This document shows positions 56,694 to 64,000 of a stretch of 64,000 nt of DNA, piece by piece; the first letter of the stretch is position 1; the number at the start of each line of letters is the position of its first letter. Source of the DNA: Pseudomonas sp. FP2196 (GTDB lineage: Bacteria; Pseudomonadota; Gammaproteobacteria; Pseudomonadales; Pseudomonadaceae); the NCBI RefSeq assembly GCF_030687715.1, contig NZ_CP117445.1:1-64000 (forward strand). The letters run 5' to 3'. Below the pieces are notes generated by a model. That model saw only the letters and a list, made by a program, of their open reading frames with translations. It was not told the origin of the DNA and ran no database searches. A program made the position numbers and the translations under genes.

Positions 56694-58306
56694 GCTTCGT
56701 CATCCATTCGGCGACCGGCTAGCCGTCGCCCACGGGTGATCAGTTCAATGAACTGTACCGCGCTCAGGGCGTGCGCAAACAGCCAGCCCTGACCGAACTT
56801 CACGCCTTCGCCGCTGAGCAATTGGGCTTGTGATTCGAGTTCGATCCCTTCGGCGATCACCTTCAAATCCAGCGCCTGTGCCATATGAATGATGTGTGGC
56901 GCGACGCCGCTGCTGGCAGCGTCATGGCCGAGTGCGTCGATGAACGCCTTATCGATTTTCAGGCAGTCCACCGGCAGTGTTTGCAGATAGGCCAGACTGC
57001 AATATCCCGTGCCGAAATCGTCGATCAACACCTGATGGCCGACATCACGCAATGCTTGCAGGTTTTCCCTCGCCACCACCACATCAATCAGGCCACGTTC
57101 GGTGACCTCGAACGCAATCTGCTTGGCCGCGACTCTGTGCAGGGTCAGCAGGCGCGCCATGACCTGGCCGATACGCGGCACCATCACGTCACAGGCAGCG
57201 AGGTTGACCGAGATATACAACTGCGGGTTGGCACGCAGCACCGGCCCCAATTGCTCCAGCAAGCGTTGGAGAACGAAGTCGGTCATCTGCCGGATCTGCC
57301 CGGTGTTTTCTGCCAGTGGAATGAACAGGTCGGGGCTGGTCAGCGTGCCGTCCGGACGGCGCCAGCGCAGCAGGGCCTCGGCACCTACGCAGTTGCGAGT
57401 GTCGAGGTCGAAGATCGGTTGATAGAGCACCTGCAATTCGCCACGGCGGATGGCGCCGTGCAGCTCGGCGTCCAGTGACTGACGCTGGCGCACCAGTAAA
57501 AACACGAAGAAGCCGACGAACGCGCCAAGCAACAGACAGGCCGGAATCATCCACCACCAGATAGCGGGAATGTGCATGCCGGTGCGCGGCGTGATCAGCA
57601 CCAGTTGGTATTCCGGGGTGGCGGTGGGCATGCGATAGATCAGGCGCGTCTGGGTGACCTGCAAGGCGTCCTGGCTTTTCGGCGGCCAGTGTTCGGTCGG
57701 TGGCCATGCCTGCGCCTTGCCCAGCACCGGAATCGCGCGGGTGCCATGATCCAGCACCACCAGCAGGCTGCTGCCGGGTGACAGGTCGACCATGTCGGTC
57801 AAATGCCCGCGCGAGGTGGCCACGCGAAAATTGCCACGGCCGAGCATCAGCGCGGCGCGGTTTTCATCGGGTTCGGTGGTGGTGTTCAGCCAATAGCTGT
57901 AGGTCGGGCCTCTGATGTCCGGTGCGCGGACCACTGACAAGCCTTCCTGGCGAGGGCGGTTGGAACAGATCCGCGAGGCGTCCATGTAGGCCGCTTCATA
58001 GACAAAGCGATAGTTGAAGGTGACCTGCTGCAGCGTGGCGATCATTTCGTCATCGCAACTGCGCAAAGGCTGGGCCTCGAGGTCATCAAGACTTTCGCGC
58101 AATTGGCCGAACAGTTGCTCGAGACGGGCGAGGAAACGCTCGCCCTGGGCGTTCATTTCCTGGCTTTCACTCTGCTCGACCTGACGCATCGCCACGAATA
58201 TCCCGCCGGCGATCAACAGGCTGGTACTGAGGACAGCCGCGATCATCGCCAAAAACCAGGGGCGATAAAACCAGCTACGCAGCGTCTCTCGGGTAGCAAC
58301 CATCAT
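56690..58306 (-). CDS. CSS-type periplasmic sensor with EAL cyclic-di-GMP phosphodiesterase
   Basis: A 538-residue membrane protein. Helix 1 (about 19-41) and helix 2 (about 247-270) flank a periplasmic region with cysteines in RSCDDEM and RICSNRP, a variant of the CSS motif that E. coli homologues use for redox control. The cytoplasmic EAL domain (about 282-520) has EALLRW, IDDFGTGYCSL, LKIDKAFID and IAEGIELE, the catalytic residues of active phosphodiesterases. Two start methionines adjoin at 58306/58303. Confidence 0.9.
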   Translation of the reverse strand: MMVATRETLRSWFYRPWFLAMIAAVLSTSLLIAGGIFVAMRQVEQSESQEMNAQGERFLARLEQLFGQLRESLDDLEAQPLRSCDDEMIATLQQVTFNYRFVYEAAYMDASRICSNRPRQEGLSVVRAPDIRGPTYSYWLNTTTEPDENRAALMLGRGNFRVATSRGHLTDMVDLSPGSSLLVVLDHGTRAIPVLGKAQAWPPTEHWPPKSQDALQVTQTRLIYRMPTATPEYQLVLITPRTGMHIPAIWWWMIPACLLLGAFVGFFVFLLVRQRQSLDAELHGAIRRGELQVLYQPIFDLDTRNCVGAEALLRWRRPDGTLTSPDLFIPLAENTGQIRQMTDFVLQRLLEQLGPVLRANPQLYISVNLAACDVMVPRIGQVMARLLTLHRVAAKQIAFEVTERGLIDVVVARENLQALRDVGHQVLIDDFGTGYCSLAYLQTLPVDCLKIDKAFIDALGHDAASSGVAPHIIHMAQALDLKVIAEGIELESQAQLLSGEGVKFGQGWLFAHALSAVQFIELITRGRRLAGRRMDDEA

Positions 58307-58379
58307 GGAATATCCGAAGAATTACCAATGAGTTATAGCTGCTGATTGCAATTACGCCCTGACCGTCGGGCGGGCGTCA

Positions 58380-59162
58380 TTATTTTGTCTGATTGAGTAC
58401 CAGCAGCAGCGCGGCCGTTTGCGCGTCCGGCGTGCCGTCGAAGCGCGAAGGGCGGAAGTGCATCTGGAACGCCGCGAGGACGTGGCGCGTTGCGACGTCC
58501 AGTTCGCCGGTCTGCGGCGTGTCGTAACCAAGACGCGACAATTGCCCCTGGAACCAACTGATAGTCGGCAGTTCGCCGTTGTTGAACAGCGCTTGCTGGC
58601 GTGCCACGGCTTGCTCGTTGGGCCAAATGCCCAAGCCTTCGGCGGCGAGACGCTTCCACGGGAACAGCGGGCCCGGATCAAGCTTGCGCAAGGGAGCGAT
58701 GTCGCTGTGACCAATGATGTGCCGTGGGCTGATACCGTTGCGCTTGCTGATGTCCTTGAGCAGGACGATCAGCGATTGAATCTGCGCCTCGCTGTACGGG
58801 TACCAAAGGCGCCCGGTTGGGGTGTCCTTGAAGCCGGGGTTGACGATTTCGATGCCGATCGAGCTTGAGTTCAGCCACGTGCGGCCCTGCCACTGGCTTT
58901 CACCGGCATGCCAGGCGCGCTGGTTTTCGTCCATCAGCTTGTAGACGGTGGCGCTCTTGTCGTCGCCGATCAGGTAATGGCTGCTGACTTCACCATGAGT
59001 CAACAGCTGCAACGAGCGCTCCAGCGAAGTCGAGGTGTAATGCACGACCACGAACTGGATGCGGCTGTCGTAATTGACTGAAGGATGGCTGGTGTCATAA
59101 CGCGGGCCGCTGGCGCAACCGGCCAGAACAAGAAGAGACGCGAGGAGGGCAAAAAATTTCAT
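58380..59162 (-). CDS. N-acetylmuramoyl-L-alanine amidase lipoprotein, AmpDh2/AmiD-like
   Basis: A 260-residue zinc amidase that cuts the stem peptide from anhydro- or regular muramic acid. Lipobox LAGCAS (C16) indicates lipidation. The amidase_2 domain (about 35-175) has FVVHYTST and HIIGHSDIAPLRKLDPG with zinc histidines; a C-terminal peptidoglycan-binding-like helical region follows (about 195-255). ATG 59162 begins a clean signal peptide; the upstream in-frame ATG adds seven residues. It is similar to AmpDh2, found near kinB in P. aeruginosa. Confidence 0.88.
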   Translation of the reverse strand: MKFFALLASLLVLAGCASGPRYDTSHPSVNYDSRIQFVVVHYTSTSLERSLQLLTHGEVSSHYLIGDDKSATVYKLMDENQRAWHAGESQWQGRTWLNSSSIGIEIVNPGFKDTPTGRLWYPYSEAQIQSLIVLLKDISKRNGISPRHIIGHSDIAPLRKLDPGPLFPWKRLAAEGLGIWPNEQAVARQQALFNNGELPTISWFQGQLSRLGYDTPQTGELDVATRHVLAAFQMHFRPSRFDGTPDAQTAALLLVLNQTK

Positions 59163-59263
59163 GGCAGAAGGCATTACACACAAGACAATAATGCAACAGT
59201 GTAACGTACAGCCTTGCGTGAAGACGGTCGGCGGGCGGATTTAAACAAAATGGAACAATTTGC

Positions 59264-61318
59264 TCAGCCCAGTTCGACGCGATTGCGCCCTGCATTTTTT
59301 GCGCGATAAAGCGCCTGATCGGCTCTTTTCAGCACCAGATCACTGTGTTCTCCCGATCTGAACGTCGCCAAGCCCATGGAAATCGTGATCGTCACCCGTT
59401 CGCCTTTGAAGTGGAACGGGCAGGCTTCGATTGCCGCACGCAGGGTTTCCAGCAGTTTCGCACCGATCGCTGGCGGGGTGGCCGGTAGCAGCAGGACGAA
59501 CTCTTCGCCGCCGAAACGGGCAATGAAGTCGGACCCCCGCAGGCGTTTGCGCAGCACGGTGGCGATGATCTTCAGCACTTTGTCGCCAGCCAGGTGGCCA
59601 TAGTTGTCATTGATCCGTTTGAAGTGATCAAGGTCGAGCATCGCCAGGCTCAGGGTGTTGCCGTGTTGCTGCCATTGCTTGATCTCATGCTCAAGCCGTT
59701 CGCTCCAAGCCGCGCGGTTTGGCAGGCCGGTGAGCGGGTCGATGAGGGCTTTCTGGCGCTGTTCTTCAAGGTGCTCGCGGAAGCCCTGCGCCTCCTGCTC
59801 CATGTGCGCCACGCGTTCGGACAGACCTTTGAGCCGCGCCGCCACTTCCTGCTCGCGGGCGTCGCGCTGTTTCTGGTGTTGATCCATGGTGCCGAGCAAG
59901 CCTTCCAGATGGTTTTCCAGCACCTGCTTGAGGTCATCCAGATCCGCCGCTTCCTGCACGCTGGTCTGCAAACCGTCGACTTGCTCGCGGATCTGCGTGT
60001 CCATGGCCCGCGCTGCCGAGCTGTTGTCGGCATGGCCTTCGCTGGCGGCTTGCAGGTTGCTCTGAAACGCTTCGAGGCGTTCGTTGAGTTGCTGCAAGTA
60101 GGCTTCGAATTCGTGCTGGCCGCTGTCGGTGATGGCCAGCATCAATGTTGCGAGATCGTCGAGGATCGGGATCAGTTCGTACCAGTTCAAGCCGTGTTTC
60201 AGCCGTTCGCGCATGGCCTCGGCTTGCGGACGGTGGCGTTCTGGCAGCGTCAGGTCGTCGAGCAGACCGATCAGCGTGTCCTCGATGTGTTTGGCCACGG
60301 AGCTATAGGATGGCTCCGGGGAATCCGGCAAGGCGAAAAGAACGTCGTGCTCGGCTTGCTCCGGGTCGATGGCAGCCAGTGCCTGAGCAATAGGTTCGGG
60401 CAGGGGCAGGCTGTCGAGGATCAGCGGTGCAGGATCCCCTGGGTGAATCAATTCGTCTGGGTTGAAGGCGTCGGATGTAGCGTGAGCCTGTGCTGTAGAG
60501 GCTGCTGGGTCGATTACTGCTGCTTCAGTCGGGGGGACGACCGCTTCGGTGGCGATCTTGGGCGCAACGAAAGCGACCACGTCGGGTTCGGCTTGAAGCG
60601 GAGCCGCAGTGGTTGTCGCCTCGATGGCTACAACGGGTGCAGCTTCCTTGATCGCCGTTGTCGACGCAGCGATGGGGGCAGGAGCGGCTTGCACCAGTTC
60701 GGATTCAGGTTCAGGTGCAGGCGCGGCGTGCGGTTGCTCGACGGGGGCGGCCTGCTCAGGTGCAGGAGCAACAGGAGTCGTCGCCTCCTCACTTTCACGA
60801 CTGCCAAACAGCCGCTGCAACAACCCCGGGCGTCCTGGCTCTGCTGGCGTCTCCAGCTGGCTCAACGCTTTTCCCTGCAAACCGCTCAGTTCACTCAGCA
60901 GTAGCGGCATTTCCCGCGCTTGTCCGACGCGACCATCCAGTTGCTTGGCAAACTTCTTCAGTGGCTGGGCGACCTCCCGCGGCAGGGGCAACGCCTGCAA
61001 TTGTGCCACCAGCGAAGTCAGCGCAGTGCTGACCTGATCAATGCGTGTCTCGCGGCGCTGCTCGGAATCGAGCACGGCTTTTTCCAGGCGTGGCAACAGG
61101 GCGGCGAGGCCGGCGTCCATGTCGTCGGTACGCACCACCTCGCGCATCTCTTTCATGCATTGATCAACCACTCGGTCGGTGCCTTCGGCCGCCAGCGTGC
61201 TGCGCACCAGGCCTCGGCGCAGCAAGTCGAGCCGCGCGGCCCAACGACGTTCGAGCTTGTCCTGTTGTTCGATGCTTTTGAGGTATTTCTCTTTCCAGCG
61301 CTGGGCGTCGTCGCTCAT
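59264..61318 (-). CDS. dgcP: Diguanylate cyclase DgcP-like
   Basis: A 684-residue cytoplasmic protein without membrane helices. An N-terminal helical domain (about 1-165) is joined by an Ala/Pro/Glu-rich linker (about 175-330) to a second helical and coiled-coil region (about 340-515). The GGDEF domain (about 520-684) has the active GGEEF signature. RGSD five residues before it is an RxxD product-inhibition site. In P. aeruginosa, as I recall, DgcP interacts with polar FimV. Its start overlaps the preceding gene's stop by four bases. Confidence 0.88.
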   Translation of the reverse strand: MSDDAQRWKEKYLKSIEQQDKLERRWAARLDLLRRGLVRSTLAAEGTDRVVDQCMKEMREVVRTDDMDAGLAALLPRLEKAVLDSEQRRETRIDQVSTALTSLVAQLQALPLPREVAQPLKKFAKQLDGRVGQAREMPLLLSELSGLQGKALSQLETPAEPGRPGLLQRLFGSRESEEATTPVAPAPEQAAPVEQPHAAPAPEPESELVQAAPAPIAASTTAIKEAAPVVAIEATTTAAPLQAEPDVVAFVAPKIATEAVVPPTEAAVIDPAASTAQAHATSDAFNPDELIHPGDPAPLILDSLPLPEPIAQALAAIDPEQAEHDVLFALPDSPEPSYSSVAKHIEDTLIGLLDDLTLPERHRPQAEAMRERLKHGLNWYELIPILDDLATLMLAITDSGQHEFEAYLQQLNERLEAFQSNLQAASEGHADNSSAARAMDTQIREQVDGLQTSVQEAADLDDLKQVLENHLEGLLGTMDQHQKQRDAREQEVAARLKGLSERVAHMEQEAQGFREHLEEQRQKALIDPLTGLPNRAAWSERLEHEIKQWQQHGNTLSLAMLDLDHFKRINDNYGHLAGDKVLKIIATVLRKRLRGSDFIARFGGEEFVLLLPATPPAIGAKLLETLRAAIEACPFHFKGERVTITISMGLATFRSGEHSDLVLKRADQALYRAKNAGRNRVELG

Positions 61319-62193
61319 TCAGGGGTTCCGCGAGGGGCAGGACTCAACGCGGGCAATGCATCGGCCGTGAGCGAACCCGGCAGACGAATCTCTACCGCGA
61401 CCGGCAGGTGATCGGAAATCGGTTGGGCCAGCACTTCGACCTTTTCGAGGGTCAGGGTCGGGCTGAGCAAAATATGATCAAGGCAGCGCTGGGGGCGCCA
61501 GCTGGGGAATGTCGCTTCCACCTGCGGGGCGAGCAAGCCGAGATCGCGTAACGGTGACTGTTGTAGCAGATCGCTGGCATGGGTGTTCATGTCGCCCATC
61601 AACACCTGATGCTTATAGCCACTGATCAGGTCACGAATGTAAGCCAGTTGCAGGCTGCGCACTCGCGCGCCGAGGGCCAGGTGCATCATCACGACCACCA
61701 GCGCTTCCGGGCCTTCGCCGAAACGCAGCAGAATTGCCCCGCGACCTTTCGGGCCGGGCAGCGGGTGATCTTCAATCGCCCACGGGCGCAGACGACTGAG
61801 CACGCCGTTGCTGTGCTGCGCCAGTCGACCGAGGTTGCGATTGAGTTGTTGATACCAGTAGGGGAAGGCGCCCAGATGGGCCAGGTGTTCGACTTGATTG
61901 ACGTAGCCTGAACGCAGGCTGCCGCCATCGGCTTCTTGCAGGGCGACCAGATCAAAGTCGCCGAGCAGGTCGCCGATCTTCTGCAAATTGCCTGAGCGCC
62001 CGGTGTGCGGCAGCAAATGCTGCCAGCTGCGCGTCAGGTAATGCCGATAACGCTCTGTGCTGATACCGACCTGGATGTTGAAACTGAGCAAGCGCAGACG
62101 TTGGTCTGCTGGCAGGCCCGTAGACGCCAGGTGATGCTCGTTGACCTGCGGATCATGCAGGCCAACGGTGCGTTCGGTCTTCCAGCGGCGCAT
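61315..62193 (-). CDS. Endonuclease/exonuclease/phosphatase-family protein
   Basis: A 292-residue protein of the metal-dependent DNase I-like fold. Conserved motifs are LLSFNIQVG (about 35-43), the metal glutamate in LVALQEAD, the catalytic MGDMNTH (about 194) and ISDHLPV (about 260). The substrate could be a nucleic acid or a phosphodiester lipid; sequence does not decide. It lies between dsbA and dgcP on the same strand and overlaps dgcP by four bases. Confidence 0.85.
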   Translation of the reverse strand: MRRWKTERTVGLHDPQVNEHHLASTGLPADQRLRLLSFNIQVGISTERYRHYLTRSWQHLLPHTGRSGNLQKIGDLLGDFDLVALQEADGGSLRSGYVNQVEHLAHLGAFPYWYQQLNRNLGRLAQHSNGVLSRLRPWAIEDHPLPGPKGRGAILLRFGEGPEALVVVMMHLALGARVRSLQLAYIRDLISGYKHQVLMGDMNTHASDLLQQSPLRDLGLLAPQVEATFPSWRPQRCLDHILLSPTLTLEKVEVLAQPISDHLPVAVEIRLPGSLTADALPALSPAPRGTPE

Positions 62194-62207
62194 GGCGGTT
62201 GCCGCGC

Positions 62208-62849
62208 TTAGTTGGCAGCAGCCTTGGTTGCCGCTCGCTCTTTGGCGACCAACTGGTCAGCCAGTTTCAGCGCTTGTTCCGCACCACCGGCAGAGCCGAT
62301 GTCGAAGCGGTACTTGCCGTTGACGATCATGGTTGGAACGCCAGTGATTTCATACTTCTTGGCCAGTTCACGCGCTTTGACGATCTGGCCTTTGATGGCG
62401 AAAGAGTCGAAGGTGGCGAGGAACTTGTCCTTGTCCACGCCTTGGGTGGCGAGGAAGTCAGCCATGTCGTTCTTGTCGGTCAGCTTTTTGTGTTGTTTCT
62501 GGATGGCTTCGAAAACCGCGGCGTGAACCTTGTGCTCGACACCCATGGCTTCCAGCGTCAGGAACATCTGGCCGTGAGAGTCCCATGGGCCGCCGAACAT
62601 GGCAGGAATGCGTACGAAGTTCACATCTTTGGGCAGTTTTTCGACCCATGGGTTGATCACCGGCTCAAAAGCGTAGCAGTGTGGGCAGCCATACCAGAAC
62701 AGCTCGACCACTTCGATCTTGCCAGGCTCTGCCACTGGCACCGGGTTAGCCAGTTCAACATAAGGTGCGGCAGGGGCTTCAGCGGCCTGAGCGGTCACAC
62801 CGAACAGGCTGGCAGCGACGAGGGCGGCGCTGATGATCAGATTACGCAT
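62208..62849 (-). CDS. dsbA: Periplasmic thiol:disulfide oxidoreductase DsbA
   Basis: A 213-residue periplasmic oxidase that forms disulfide bonds. The signal peptide is about residues 1-22; the thioredoxin fold contains ELFWYGCPHCYAFEP with the CPHC active site and the cis-proline motif GVPTM (about 176-180). An AGGAG site precedes ATG 62849. It follows cytochrome c4 after a terminator. The CSS-EAL protein in this window may be one of its targets, by analogy with E. coli. Confidence 0.96.
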   Translation of the reverse strand: MRNLIISAALVAASLFGVTAQAAEAPAAPYVELANPVPVAEPGKIEVVELFWYGCPHCYAFEPVINPWVEKLPKDVNFVRIPAMFGGPWDSHGQMFLTLEAMGVEHKVHAAVFEAIQKQHKKLTDKNDMADFLATQGVDKDKFLATFDSFAIKGQIVKARELAKKYEITGVPTMIVNGKYRFDIGSAGGAEQALKLADQLVAKERAATKAAAN

Positions 62850-62943
62850 GCTTTACTCCTGGACAATTTTGGTCGCCTCGCGCGACCTGTGTTCAGACAG
62901 GTCGTGGCGGGCATGAGTTCTGTAGTGTAACGGCAGCGGCCAC

Positions 62944-62972
62944 AAAAAAGGGCGGCCAAAGCCACCCTTTTT
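62944..62972 (-). terminator. Rho-independent terminator of the cytochrome c4 gene
   Basis: On the minus strand the stem AAAAAGGGTGGC/GCCGCCCTTTTT (one G-U pair) runs into a T-run, about 75 bases past the cytochrome c4 stop and 95 bases before dsbA. Confidence 0.85.
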
Positions 62973-63049
62973 ATACTTGCTGCGACGGATTAATCGAGCG
63001 TTAACATTGCTGGCGTTTTAAGGCGCGCACAACCCTCGATTCGCGGGTC

Positions 63050-63661
63050 TTAGTGCAGACCTTGAATGTAGCTGGAGACCGCGGCGATATCTTCGTCGCT
63101 CAGGCGTTTGGCGATGGTCTGCATGGTCATGGTGTCGCCGTCGTTGGTGCGGCCGCCTTCTTCCTTGCGGAAATCAGTCAGCTGTTTGGCGATGTATTGA
63201 GCGTGTTGGCCACCCAAGTGCGGGAAGCCGGCGGCGGCGTTGCCGGTACCGTTCGGCGAATGGCAACCGGTACAGGCTGGCAGGCCTTTGGTCAGGTTGC
63301 CGCCCCGGAACAGCGCTTCACCGCGCGCGACGAGCTTGGGATCGGCGGCGCCGACGCTGCCTTTCTGGCTGGCGAAGTACGCGGCCATGTCTGCCAGATC
63401 CTGATCGCTCAGATTGGTCAGCAGGCCGGTCATTTCCAGAACGACGCGCTTGCCCGACTTGATATCGTGCAGTTGCTTGGTCAGGTAGCGTTCACCCTGG
63501 CCGGCCAGTTTTGGAAAATTTGGTGCCATGCTATTCCCGTCCGGGCCATGACAGGCTCCGCATACGGCAACTTTTGCCTGGCCGGCTGCTGCATCACCGG
63601 CAGCATGGGCGAAACCTGAGATTCCCACGGTCAACAGCAGACTCACGATCAATTTGTTCAT
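63050..63661 (-). CDS. Cytochrome c4, diheme
   Basis: A 203-residue periplasmic electron carrier. The signal peptide is about 1-20 (MNKLIVSLLLTVGISGFAHA). Two class I heme sites are present, CGACH (about 34-38) and CTGCH (about 131-135), each with a distal methionine candidate (EMTGLL, TMTMQTI). This two-lobed layout is typical of cytochrome c4, which passes electrons to cbb3-type oxidases. A single-heme cytochrome gene precedes it on the same strand. Confidence 0.93.
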   Translation of the reverse strand: MNKLIVSLLLTVGISGFAHAAGDAAAGQAKVAVCGACHGPDGNSMAPNFPKLAGQGERYLTKQLHDIKSGKRVVLEMTGLLTNLSDQDLADMAAYFASQKGSVGAADPKLVARGEALFRGGNLTKGLPACTGCHSPNGTGNAAAGFPHLGGQHAQYIAKQLTDFRKEEGGRTNDGDTMTMQTIAKRLSDEDIAAVSSYIQGLH

Positions 63662-63693
63662 CAGCTAATCCAACTACGGCTAAGGGTTAAAAG

Positions 63694-63999
63694 TTATGGA
63701 CCGGGCTTACTCGCGCTCATCCAAAGGATGATGGCCTGGTAATCCTCGGCACTGCAGTCCATGCACAAACCACGCGGCGGCATCGCCTTGAAACCCTGGG
63801 TCACGTGTTGCACCAGCGTCTCCATACCTTTCGCCAACCTCGGCGTCCAAGCTGCCTGATCGCCTCTTTCGGGCGCCATGGGTAGTTGGCCGGAATGACA
63901 GGCACTACAAACACGGTTGTACACGGCTTCCGGATCCTGTGTAGCCTGTGCGCTATAAAGCGGCATCAAGACTCCGGTAGCCAGCAGCCATTGAAACGA
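63694..63999 (-). CDS. Cytochrome c5-like protein, 5'-truncated by the window edge
   Basis: The visible 101 codons are open to the window end. The first residues, SFQWLLATGVLMPLYSAQA, are the hydrophobic part and cleavage site of a signal peptide, so the true start lies beyond base 64,000; the ATG at 63966 is therefore not the start. One heme site CSACH is present, and the cysteine pair in GLCMDC matches the extra disulfide of cytochrome c5. It lies 32 bases upstream of the cytochrome c4 gene, so both may be co-transcribed. Confidence 0.85.
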   Translation of the reverse strand, partial: SFQWLLATGVLMPLYSAQATQDPEAVYNRVCSACHSGQLPMAPERGDQAAWTPRLAKGMETLVQHVTQGFKAMPPRGLCMDCSAEDYQAIILWMSASKPGP

Positions 64000-64000
64000 C

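Overview
The window is about 64 kb of a Pseudomonas chromosome, most likely from the P. fluorescens group. It starts a few codons inside dnaA and continues dnaN-recF-gyrB, the standard arrangement beside the pseudomonad replication origin; oriC itself should lie just left of base 1. The proteins read as pseudomonad throughout, the DNA is GC-rich, and the intergenic spaces carry the paired inverted repeats (REP/REPIN type) typical of fluorescent pseudomonads. From memory, gene order to about 31 kb follows the P. aeruginosa PA0001-PA0025 block; from about 50 kb it follows a block that in P. aeruginosa lies on the other side of the origin (gltP, ivy, algB-kinB, dgcP, dsbA, cytochrome c4).

Layout. 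1-6.2 kb: replication core. 6.2-8.7 kb: a divergent two-component pair whose kinase seems to lack its sensor domain. 8.8-22.8 kb: housekeeping genes (plsC-like, gmhB, glyS-glyQ, tag, lpxL-like, PilZ, TPR, trkA, rsmB-fmt, def, LysM protein, dprA, tsaC). 22.8-28.2 kb: a five-gene accessory operon between tsaC and qor. 28.2-31.1 kb: qor, hemF (with an Anr-type box), aroE. 31.2-37.5 kb: SulP transporter, choline-sulfate genes (choX, betC, betR), an NAD(P)-binding protein and a DOPA-dioxygenase-like protein. 37.5-50 kb: transporters and envelope genes (CitMHS, TerC, Na/Pi, M16 peptidase, DUF5924 protein, a four-gene Mce/Mla-type lipid transport operon, SpmA/SpmB-like protein). 50-64 kb: gltP, a long non-coding interval with a candidate small RNA, DUF1328-ivy, algB-kinB, three cyclic-di-GMP or envelope genes, dsbA and two c-type cytochromes, the last cut by the window end.

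The best candidate for an undescribed system is the 23,100-28,170 operon. It encodes a LuxI/FeeM-like acyltransferase, a heme-oxygenase-like diiron oxidase with a complete ligand set, a BtaA-like (DUF3419) 3-amino-3-carboxypropyl transferase, an alpha-oxoamine synthase and a PaaK-like adenylating ligase. Adjacent genes overlap or sit close together, the upstream DNA is AT-rich, and there is no dedicated regulator or exporter. Together these enzymes could activate an acid, condense it with an amino acid, add a SAM-derived aminocarboxypropyl group and oxidise or acylate the product. The product is unknown to me.

Other signals: fifteen perfect DnaA boxes spread over 7.2-36.3 kb and none after that; an Hfq/Crc-type motif over a 26-codon reading frame ahead of the citrate transporter; a 19-bp palindrome between betC and betR. 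I saw no tRNA, rRNA, insertion sequence, prophage or CRISPR array.
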